Positions 36,601 through 48,600 of a stretch of DNA of 64,000 bases are shown here, piece by piece. The number at the start of each line of letters is the position of its first letter. The first letter of the stretch is position 1. Source of the DNA: Cyrtodaria siliqua (taxonomy: Eukaryota > Mollusca > Bivalvia > Adapedonta > Hiatellidae); contig JAWPHD010003073.1 in the NCBI GenBank assembly GCA_037043455.1, positions 62,001 to 126,000 of the forward strand, read 5' to 3'. A program made the translations under genes and the position numbers. The notes under the pieces are model-generated. The model ran no database searches. It saw only the letters and a program-made list of their open reading frames with translations, and had not been told where the DNA came from.

Positions 36601-39600
36601 ATATAAAGACAATCTTCCTTCTGACAATGGTGTACTTCGAAATTTGGATGATGTGATAGTATGACTTATTTATTTACCAAACTTTTCAAATATAAAGGTC
36701 ACAATGTATGCCATATAAGTATTCTTTCTCAATGATATTATGCTCTTAATTACTCTTTGTTACCATATGGTTGACATTGCTCATGACTAAATATCTTTTG
36801 GTTGAACATTTCACTTGATGTCCAATAGTCCTCAGTCCATATTAAAAGAAGTTCAGTTTTCTAGATATGCAGTAAATTCAAGATGAATCAAACCAGCCGA
36901 TATATTTTTACAGACACTATACAAGAATATTCCCGAAAGAAATTGTCACGTTTGCGTTCTTTTACCTTTAATCACGACTACAATAGCCTTTAGTTTATTT
37001 ATATTATAACATAATTTATTCATTATATTTACAAGTTAAGCATATATACAATAACAACAAATAAAGGATTGGAACGAAAGCGTAATGCTTATTAAGTTCC
37101 TTTCCTTACCATTTTATATGTAAGCCTTTGCGTCCATTGTAAATCCAGATTAGCCTGCAAGTAACTCAACAGATAATGTCCGTCTGCTGATCAGTCATTT
37201 CCCCCCAAATCACCCATTGGTCTTAATTCAAAGAAAGTACAATCCATTATATATATGTAGCGGGTTAAGGGTTAATGTTACTATTATTTAAGAGACCGTG
37301 ACCTGGTTTTGCGTTTGGCGTTCGCTGATTGGCGAATTCAAAATCATGGAGTAAAAAGCAGCCATTCATATGGCTGGCCAACCCATCAAAACATATAACT
37401 TACTTAAAGGGGTTGATGCACTATTTTCAAACACAGTTTATCTTAAAAGACTCTGAACAACTTGAAAAAAACTGAAAGAATTATCAAAATGCCATGAAAA
37501 ATAAAGGAGATATGACCTATTGAAAATATGCAAAGAACATAAATGGAGGCGGCCATCTTTGAACGATTACGTCATCGCGCCGTTTTACCATATATGGCAT
37601 ATTGATCAAATGTCTTTTAAAGCAAAGAAAATCACTGCAAATGAACAATAATACTAAAATGTATACATTTTACATATTTATATTTATTTTTAATCAATTT
37701 GCAGTGGGTTTCTTTGCTTTAAAGTACATTTTGTCAATAGCCTTGACGTCATCGTTCAAAGATGGCCGCCTCCATTTATGTTCTTTGCAAATTTTCAATA
37801 GGTCATATCTCCTTTATTTTTCATGGCATTGTGATAATTCTTTCAGTTTTTTTCATGTTTTTCAGAGCCCTTTAAAATAAACTGTTTTTGGAAATAGTGC
37901 ATCAACCCCTTTAAGATGCTGTCTCTTGTCTCACAATTATCAAAATATTTCAAAAAGTATTTCCTACCTTTCCAGTCCTTCGGATGAGACTTTAAACCTA
38001 GGCCAGCGAAGATAAATAAACGCTTATACGCACTCTTGTCTCACGATTTAACAAAACAACAGTCCAGTCAATCACTTTTGTCTTTTAATTTCACGTCTTA
38101 TTAAACCATTTAATGTACTTTTTCAGACCGTTCAATATAAGTGTAAACCGTTTGATGAAAACACGAATCGTTTGATAATAGATGAAACCGTTTAATGAAA
38201 GCTTTCGAGCCATCGACAAAATTCACTAAATGAAATGGAGTTTTACTATTTAAAAAGATATGTTGTATGATCTGTGTTTTTACTAAACTATTTCAAAAGA
38301 CACCAGACGGTTTCGATGGTCATTAGATGGTTCCAAGTTTATACCCACCGAAATGTTTCATCGTTATACAAATGTTACAGTGTGGTTTGGATTTTTGTTA
38401 AATGAGTCCATAATTATTAGATGGTTCGAAAGGTTTCATTAAACGGTGTCATCTATTATTAAACAATTTGTGTTTTCATCAAACGGTTTACACATATTGA
38501 ACGGTCTGAAAAAAGTACATTAAATGGTTTAATAAGATGTTAAATTAAACGACAAAAGTGATTGAATGGACTGTTGTTTTGTTAACTCGTGAGACGAGAG
38601 ACATCATCTTAAGTAAGTTATATGTTTTGACGAGCTTTGCCGCCCATATAATCAGTCAAGGCAAAACTAGGGGAAAATCAGATCACGCCATCTGTTTGTG
38701 TTTTCAAATCATCAACGTCTCTATCTGACAACGCAATTCGTTACAAGAACAGGACATATTTAAGTTAACTAGTGTTGCAAAAACAAATAAGAGTGTATAA
38801 TCAATGGAACCGCTTGGTGATTTAACGCACGGAAAAGTAAAGTGGTAAGTTTAATGGCCCGGGAAAGTGCTTCGTAGCGATTATGGACTTGCCGTCTAGT
38901 ATCTAACACCTTCGATTATTCGTAATGACCGCCTGTGCAAGAAACATACGTAATCCTTAAACTCTTGAGACATTATGTTTAGATCGATGAAATGTTATAA
39001 TTATAGTAAACCACTGACTGACAGAACTAACGAGCTTGTGTTGTCTCCTAATTCCCTAGTTCACCATAGGAGCCGAACAAGAATGATACTTTAATCTAAA
39101 GCTTTGGCGTAGAATACCTACTCAAGCTCATGAACTTCCTCGTATGCTGCTTAAATAAATTTGAAAATCGCATTGATATGATACATATACTGAACAAAAA
39201 AAGTTTAGCACGACCTTTTAGGGACATAGATTAAACATATGAACATTATATATTTGTTTGAAGCTATTAGCAATGCTAGGTAAAGCTGAGACTTTCCAAA
39301 AATTGTGTCGTTTTATTATTTTCTAAGCCTTAGTATCAGAATTACCTCCTATATATTAATCAAAGCACTGAAAGTGCTGACGGACGGTGCCACTCAGAAA
39401 GTATTGATTCCGAAAATACGGGTTTGCGTACTAAAGTGGTGAACATTTGTGCAAAATATTATTGAAATCGGATGAGGCATTACCAAAGTTATGGGGCCGG
39501 GCGGAAGGACAGAAGGACAACGGCAATTCTATATCACTCCGCCTAATCGGCGGGGGATAAAAAGTGTAGTTATGTAGAAATGTTTAAATTGTATAAGTAT

Positions 39601-42600
39601 CAAAGGGGAATGATTGAAAAACGAAATTGTCAGAGAAAGTTGGTCACAACATACGTATACATGAGATCTCGATTCCTTTCGAAAACCAATCAGATTCAAC
39701 CATGCATAACAGAGCTATCGCCCCTTGAATGTCTGAAAAATAGGATTTTTGCCAAGACGTTTTCGGTGGCGATATGGCTAAAACAAAACAAACTTCATTG
39801 AATTATGATAAGTATAAAAAAAATATAATAATAATAATCACAAATACATGTAGTCTGATGTAACGGTAGTAAGAGCTCAAATTGTATGTATTGTTCTAAA
39901 TTCCTTAAATATAAAATGCTTTTTAAACACAATATTGATAATGGTAATAAAATGTGATAAAATGCCATTGATAGAACGTCATAATTACAACTATTCCACT
40001 GTAATATACATGTATGTATTCATTCTCTAAATAAAGTATGTTTGTTTGTACTCTTCTCTGAAATATCGTGTATTGTATTCCGCCTTGTTTAGGCAATAAA
40101 CATGTAAATGTTATGCCAAATATTGAAATTAATTGAATTGATGAAAATATATCTATTTCATGTATGCACGATAATTGTTCTAATATAATTATGATATAAA
40201 TAAATTAATAAACATTATCGTTTGTCATTATATACATCCTTCATACACTGATAATATACCGATAATCCCTATTAGATTCGTTACTAAACTATTAATTGCT
40301 ACTTTCGGTATTTTCCGTACTACGCACCTGCTGTTTCGTTATATTTCGGAATGTACAGTACGGTACGGTACGGCTTTTACTCCCAACTTCACATATGCGC
40401 ATTAATTTGTACAGGAATTCAAATCCCTTCAAAAACAGCATATTACTTAAGCTTAAGTTAAAATCACTTAATGTGATTACATATTTATCAGTATCTTGAC
40501 AATATACGGATCTTTTGCCCATTTACAGCCTTGCAAATGGTACTACTTTTATCGCGCTGTAATCTGGTGTGCGACAGAATTCCCACTACTTGCATGACGG
40601 CACCGTCCAAAAATAAATTATTTCGTTATACAAACGTTTTGCTTTCAACACATTAATTGTTTGGCACGGACAAGAATTGCCCATTATATAATTGTATGAA
40701 AAACGCCAAAATGTGATAAAAAAAAAAGAATTTCATCTCAAAAAAAAACATTCCAAATTTTTGTAATTTTAAAATTACCTCACTTTTCATTGAAACAGTA
40801 TGTTCCCAACACATTTGCTTTATTTTTATCACCGACTTTCTTTGTTTTCAAATGACAGTATCATTATTATTGGTCATATCTATGTCACATTACCATTGAA
40901 TCCGGCTTTGTATCTCGTCTATGGAATTGACAGGCATTTTGTGTGCTAAATTTGTTTTTCTCATTACATATATAGCATTCATGTATATATAATTTTTCTT
41001 ACAGGATATGGTGTTGCATCGCTGAGCGACACACGTGTTACTTCTTCTGGAAAATCTAACACGTCACGTGATGATAATAGCCAGGAGGGTGTTAATTGTT
41101 TTCGTCTTGGAAATATTACGATGCAACTACACGTGACCATAGTTAATACTGCCAATGACCAGGTAATAATACGGTATTAGAGATGGTTTCGTCAGGAGCC
41201 TAAGTGTCACACGTTTGAAATAGTCGACCTTTTCCAGATTTTATTCAAAATGCATTGTACCCTGCTTTCCTCTTGAGTTTGAGCAATTTCCTTATTTTCT
41301 TATTATTTTCTCCGACTACTATTTCTCGCCTTGCGAGGTAATATTTCTCGCCGGATTTCTCGCCTGGCGAGGTAATATTTCTCGGCAGATTTCTCGCCAG
41401 GCGAGGTAAGATTTCTCGCCAGATTTCTCGCCAGGCGAGGTAATATTTCTCGCCATATTTCTCGCCAGGCGAGGTATTATTTCCTGCCAGATTTCTCGCC
41501 AGACGAAGTAATATTTTCCTATTTCCTGCCAGATTTCTCTCCAGGCGAGGTAATATTTCCCGCCAGATTTCTCGCCGGGCGAGGTAATATTTCCCGCCAG
41601 ATTTCTCGCCAGGCGAGGTAATATTTCCCGCCAGATTTCTCGCCAGACGATATTGTCAATACATCTTATTCGTCGTTGTCACATCGTGTCAGTACGTCTA
41701 TGCGAAAACGTAAGCAAACGGTATTGGATTTTCACGAAATGTCAGATATTGCAAAGCCTCATTAATTAGGGAATTATGTAATCCACTCAGTAGGATAGGC
41801 TCCAACCAGTAAGATAGGCAAAATTATACACTAGACTTGACAAATTCTATATCATCTCCGTTAATTAAGGTGCCAAGATAAACACACTGTGGCTTTTATC
41901 AAATCCTGGTCGATTTTGATAATACGCATGGGTTAAAGAGGCTAAATCATCACAAAATAATGCATATCGTCGGTGTTCTTGCAAAAGCTCGTATGTCAAT
42001 TTTTGCTACTTTTCAGGAGACACTTAAAACTGATTAAATACAAAATTAATTCGAATCTTTGGAAGTTCAAAATAACACAAACATGAAAACATTTCACTTT
42101 TTATATTCCAAAGATTCGAATTAATTTTGTATTTAAGTAGCAAAAATTGACATTCGAGCTTTTGCAAGAACACCGTATCGATTATTGCAAAACCTCGTAT
42201 TTCAGAGTTTGGAGTTGGAAATGTTATTTTTACAGGAATAAATGAAATGATTACATTTAAAATTAAGTAAAATATTAGGACTTACGACTTACTCGAGGAA
42301 TAAGAAGAATCGTGTTTGAAAAACGAGTGAAACACATGAGGACATTGAATTTATTGACACATATTTTTTCTGCTGATTTTCATCAAATTAAAACACATTT
42401 TATTTAAGTTTGTTTTGCAATAATAAATATAAATAATGATAGAACAAGATAATTTAGCGTCTTAGAAATTGGAATGCGTACCAGATATGTTAATTAAAAC
42501 ATTTTCTAACTAGTATTGTTGAAGAATTGAACAGCGTGGCCGATATACGATTTTTTGCAAGAAGCATATTTTAGCGACGTGACCCGTTCATATCGTAACT

Positions 42601-45600
42601 TCGAAATACGACCTTTTGCAAGCAGACTTTATTTCTTAGCGTTGACAATTTCAAACCGTTTTTCCGAGATACGATTTTTTGCAAGACGACATTTTTATCT
42701 TTATGAGATACGAGTTTTAAATATCGCGTAAAACAATATTTTGCGAATTGATATAACTATAGGGTATTGGGGATTTTCAACACAATGTGTAATAAAGGCA
42801 GTGGAAGATTATTGTGCAAAAAAAGTGAATTTGGTCAACAATCGAGTTACGAGGTTTTCCAGTTATACCGACGATATGTGCCGATTAAAAGTCTAGATTT
42901 ATTCACGAATACATAAAGTAATTGAATATGCCTTAAAAAAAATTAAGAGTTGGTATCTCATAATTCGACACGTTGGCAAAAATAGGGTGATGGATAAGGC
43001 ATTTCGAATGTAGTTAAATAGTTCGGATTCGCAACATATGCACCATAAGTATGCACCATAAGTATGTAAGTTACATATGTACCTTATCGTAACGTTGTAC
43101 ATTTTACTTTGTCCAGTCATTAGAGCGGGTCCCAAAGGGGTTTTGCGTGAAAACGTGATCGGGGTGTTTTTAAAAACGTGACACGTGAAACAAATAATAT
43201 TTTTGCGTGATTGCGTGAAAATTATATCAGAGTGATCCGTGATTTTAGTCTTGGTAAAACGTGATCGCGTGATATGGTGACGTGAAACGTGAATTTTTAG
43301 TCCTTTTCAGTCTTTTTAGTGTCCCTCCTCCGCCCCCGAGCCTCCCCCGAGATGCCAGAAAGCTGTTGTCAATTTGAAAGCCTCAGAATACATCTGACGG
43401 CTCAAGTTTGTGTGTGATGGTGTGTGGTTTTGTTTTGTTGTTTTAACATTTAACGTGAAATGTGAAAGTTCTGCTATTTTCACGTGAAGACGTGATCCTT
43501 GTTTTTATTTTACGTGATCACGTGAACACACACCCCCTTTGGGACCCCCATTAGAGCGTCCTTCGGACAGTTTCTTTTATATTATCAATATACCTTCCAT
43601 GTTTGGTCACCGCATCGCTAAAACTTATGATAGTCGAGTCAAAACACACAACAGTTATGGTTTTGATTATAACTAAACTGAGTTCAAAGTGATCACTCAC
43701 AAATTTAACCGGAACACTTTAAATATATATATCGTCGCCCATATCATGTATTTTTTAAAATAGACGATATCGAACTACATTTTTCCATTAAATTTGAGAC
43801 GATTAAACTACAAGCTAATGTTTGAATGAATGAATGAAAGTCTTTATTTATCGAGGGTGACCCAATTGGTATATACTAATCTTCCTTTGGGCCCTCTGTA
43901 ACATATTACATGATACAAAATACAAGAAAGGCAAGATACATTAGATATATGTAAACAATAACATTGTTGGTGGTGGTAGTTTGAACGATATTTACACAAT
44001 AATAAGATGAGATGATATCTATATAGAGTTTAATGTTGTTTTTCCTTTATCCATTTCATGCAGTTGTTTGTAAAACTGTTCATTGTTGCACACTTCTGAA
44101 TGTGCTTTGGAATATTATTCCATAAAATGGTCCCGGAGTAAGACATGCTGCCATTGAAAAGTTCCCGATTAGGCTTAGGAATACTAAAATTAGTATCAGT
44201 TAGTGATCGAAGACTTCTGTCAGTTGAATTACGAGTAGTAAACATATCGGAAATATATAAAGGGGCAGTATTGTTCGAAACTCTATACATGAATTTGGCC
44301 TTTTGAAGTATAATTCGCTGATCAATTGTGAGGCAATTTAGTTGTTCCATAGCGGCTTGAAAAGTAATATACTGTTCACCTAAAATAACGTGACATGCCC
44401 TTTTTTGCATAATTAAAAGGCTGTTGATATTTTTTCGACTTGTGTTACCCCAGATTACATTACAAAAGTCTAGATGTGGCTGTATGTAAGCATTATAGAA
44501 AATAATTCGATAATTCAAAGGAATAAAATATTTTATTCTTGACAGCAACCATACATTTCTTGCTATTTTTTTCTTAATAAACAATATGTGGTCATCCCAT
44601 TTTAAATTTTCATTTATATTTACTCCTAACATTTTATCACCGGTAGTAATCTGTAAATCAATGTCATTATAGCGCAAAAAAAGTGATTTATTTTCTAATC
44701 TGGCACGTCGATGTGGTGTGGTTACAAAAAGGACTTTCGTTTTTGACGCATTTAATACCATACCGTTATGCAAGCACCAGACTTTCAAAATATCAAGATC
44801 TTCTGTAGATTTATTTCTATTATGTCTTTGGATTCGTTTATTTCGTATATGGTAGTATCGTCTGCATACATATCTGTATTAGACACAATGCCATTCAGTT
44901 CAAGAGGAAGGTCATTGATGAACACCAAAAACATTAAAGGTTCTAGTATGGACCCTTGAGGTACCCCACACGTTATTGTTTGTTCCTTAGAAAGAGCACC
45001 TTTCAAAGATACGACTTGTTTCCTATCTGACAAATAAGATTTGAACCATTGCAGTGTAAGCTCGCCACATTTATATAACTTTAATTTTTGAAGCAAAATG
45101 TTATGATCCACCAGATCGAATGCTTTGTGGAAATCTACCATTATAGCACCTGCAAATTTTCCTTCATTTAATGCCTTTAGCCATTTATCTATCATATAAA
45201 CCAAAGCTGTTTCACAGCTATAATGTTTCCTGAAACCACTTTGTGACTTACATAAAAGCTGATAGAATTGTAGAAAACTCATGAATGAATCATGCACATG
45301 TCTTTCAATTAATTTTGATATTGTAGGTAACACAGAAATAACAACCTACGAAATGCACATAACAACTTACTAAATGTACATAACAACTTGGAAAATGCAC
45401 ATAACAACTTACTTACTTACTTGTTTACATCGTCAGTCGGTCCGGCTTTAAATAGTGGAAACACTTTCGAATGTTTCCATCCCCGGGGGCTCATATGGTA
45501 GAGGGACTATAAACCTTAGAAAGGAAGAAAGAATGTTTCCAGGTGTTTGGGAATACACCTTGTTTAATACTAATATTAATTAAATTTGCAATACTGTTTG

Positions 45601-48600
45601 ATGTGCAATTAGCTGATAGTTTGAGAAGTTTTGTGCCAATTTGGTCAAGCCCAGTTGCTTTTGAAGAATCTAAGTTTACCAACATATTTCGCACCTGATC
45701 TTCGGTTATTAATAGGATATTGAAAAACATCTGCTCAGGGACCTTTTTGTTTACAAAATCCTTTATCAAATTGAAATCTGAGTTCGGAATTGGTTGTTTC
45801 AAATTTGCTGCTATGTTTATGAAAAAAGTATTAAACTCATCAGCCATTAAAGATGAATCGGTAATGTCTGTCCCATTAATATTTAATTGATTTATTGTGT
45901 TGGATTTGCCCGAGGATTTGGAAGGGGCTCCTAACTCCTTAAAGATTTTCCATATAGATTTTGGGTCGGATTTTCCGTCCTCTATTTTTCTTTCGTATGA
46001 CATTTTTTTAGATTCCTTTATTAGTTTAATCACTATATTTCTAGATATTTTATAATTGTTCATATCAGTTTGCATTTTATATTGATCTATCTCTTTAATA
46101 GCGTCTAAAATATTAGGCGTAAGCCATTCAGGTTGGTGTATATGTTTTACTCGATGGTTTTTAATTGGCAAATGTTTATCTACTATATCTGAAAATTTAT
46201 TAACCCAGTTTTCAAGAATTGTGTTTGCCTCCGAGAGTGATCCAGTTTCCCAATCAACTAAATTTAGATCATGCAGAAAATTTATTTCATTAAATGTTTT
46301 AAAAGATCGGTACTCAATTGTCTGGTGATCGTTTATCTTGGCGTAGCAAAGAATTTTTCTGGTGCAGAAAATAGGATAGTGGTCACTTAAACCAATTTTT
46401 GGAATCTTAATATGTGAAATATTTTCTTCCGAATTTGTGTAAATGTGATCTATAAGTGTGGTTGAAGAAGACGATATTCGTGTGGGTTCATTAATTAACT
46501 GGACTAATCCCAACGATAAGATATAACTTTGATAAACAACCTTTTTGTTTCAGATTCTTCCGTATTCAAATAACCTTCGCCCATCGAATGTGACGTTATC
46601 AGCCATGGACTGTTCGTCAAAACAATCAGACGTAGGCTTTGTGTTTGACGATGGAGAGTTAACAATGAATATGGTGTTTCAAACCAAGGTCTGAAGCTTT
46701 ATAGGTTCTAAATTTCAGACATGTTCGGTATATATCGCCTCTCTCGTGTTTTTGGTAACTTAAACCAAAATGCCAAACATGATAACCGGAAATAGTCACG
46801 TGTATAAGTTGTATGTGAGTGGCGTGTGGGGGGAAGGATGGGGTGCGGATGATGGGGTGAAAGGCTTCCAAATACAGAACGAGACCATAAGAGAACGACA
46901 ATATGGACAATATATTTCGAAAGTAAATACCGAACTTGTCTAAAATTATCCAATTATCGAAAGGGTTACAAAAGCATACTCGATCGGCGTGATATTCTTC
47001 TCTTTAGTGAGTTTTATGCATGCATTTGTGGGTATTTAAGGATTGTTCTATTGAAATACTGCGGTTGTTTTAAATATGCAAGTACTACGTGATGTCGTCA
47101 GAAATCTTGCGCGGAAAATGCGTATAGTTCTACCTGCATGTCAAAGTATGGGATTCGTCGCGCTATGGTAGGTACGTACTACCATAATAGCCATGATTCT
47201 TACGCCTACTATAAGCCATGAAGCTAGTAGCATTTTCTACCAAAATCTGTCACGATTTATTAGCCAAAGAGAAGAAGAAACTTTGTTGAGCTTTTGTAAT
47301 AAATGAGCTATTGACTTATTTAAATATGAAGAACATGATTAGTAATACGTCAGTTAAAACAGACGATTTTTGTAGTGTGATAGCGAGACAGAATTGTTTA
47401 TTTATTATACATGTATTGTCCATTAAACAAACATATGTACACGTGTGTTATAATAGTCGCACAGCGTCTCCGTGGCCGAATGGTTAACGACGTTGCGTTG
47501 TAAACCTTCGCCTCTCACCGCTGCGGGTTCGAATCCCACTGGGAGATTGACTTGTAAGTGAGGAAGTGTCGATTCTTACGGATGGCGGGAGGTGTACAGT
47601 ACTGGTTCTACCCAGGGAAAGTGGGTTGTCTGTCTCCACCACAAAAAATCGACCGTCATATATAACCTTACTTGTGTTGAAAATGATGTAAAACAACTTA
47701 CAAACAAACAAACAAACTGAATCAATTATTTCTATTAATGAGTTGGAACATCGGGTAAAATAAGATGAATTTGGTGATACTATTATACATGTATACAATG
47801 TCTAAATCATCTTATTTAAAGGGACACACGGCAATCTTCAATTGTTTATCAAGCAGTGAAATTAGCGTCTCCGTTTATTAATCCAGTATCATTTTGACTT
47901 TAAACATGCTTGCATATAATTAATACAATTTTGAGTTTTCATTTTTTTTTCGTTTTATTCTACCATAGTTTTAAGTATATTATTTGTGCAATATAATCAA
48001 CAATCAATAAGATTAAAAAACAATTTGCTTTATACGCCTCTTATAATTAATATTAATGATTGAACAAGTGCAAGTTATGTAGAAAAACTAACGGGACGCC
48101 GTGGGATTTAAAAAATAAAAATTGCCATGTGTCCCTTTAAGGTTAAATTAGTCATATTATACCTTTAATTGTTATAGCATATGCTCGTATGTAAATGTCA
48201 GTTATGTTTAATCCAAAATAATACATGCTCTTTCTCACTAGACCATTCAGGTACTTCGATAGTCTTCGTACAATTCGAACATTCAGTGACAATGCGCTGT
48301 CACATTATTTCAAGTCTTCCAGTTGCAATGTTTCAATGTTTATACACAGTTCAAACATATTCTATATAGCAGCACAGCCAAACAAACTCTATTAGTGAAA
48401 GTTCTGAAGAAAGATATGACCATTTGAAGGTTGTTCTAAAACGAATATGCGAGCAGCCATTTTGAGAACTATGACGTCATATATGGCTTTTTGATGAATA
48501 TCATTTAAAGCAAAGAAAATCGCCTGCAAATGAATGGAAACTCCGTAAGTGGACATATAACGCATTATTGCCATTAAGTATAACTATTTTTCTTACAGTT

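Larger units (their letters stand above)
37369..38650. mobile_element. Foldback element with two nested insertions
   Basis: Outer arms: 37369-37403 continued by 37915-38230 against 38440-38650. Shared words include AAAACATATAACTTAC, AACAGTCCA-TCAATCACTTTTG and ACCGTTTGATGAAAACAC. The left arm alone is interrupted twice, by the family B MITE at 37404-37914 and by a 98-bp insert at 37935-38032. The right arm reads uninterrupted at both sites. Confidence 0.85.
43823..46531 (-). pseudogene. Dead APE-type LINE (CR1/Jockey group), antisense in intron 2
   Basis: Read on the minus strand: the C-terminal half of the apurinic endonuclease (HIYTN, IGLSDHYPIF) from about 46513; a linker; the reverse transcriptase with SGFRKHYSCETAL, MVDFHKAFDLVDH, GVPQGSILEP and the catalytic YADD (about 45333-44790); then thumb and C-terminal regions (LNASKTK, LGVNINENLKWDDH, PHLDFCNVIWG, QKRACHVILG) to 44030. 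The 3' end carries a (CATT)n tail at 43823-43838. Breaks: a 51-bp insertion at 45480-45530, a 21-bp repeat block with a stop at 45341-45421, a frameshift near 44790, and 5' truncation. The catalytic aspartates are kept but no continuous frame exists. Clade is uncertain between CR1, Rex1 and Jockey. Confidence 0.88.

Noticed and set aside
44030..46513. Functional reverse transcriptase gene
   Set aside because: Motifs are present but the frame is broken by two insertions, a frameshift and 5' truncation.
47464..47536. tRNA gene (good A-box and B-box)
   Set aside because: The body continues into a SINE core and CAAA tail, many headless copies exist, and the head does not close an acceptor stem.
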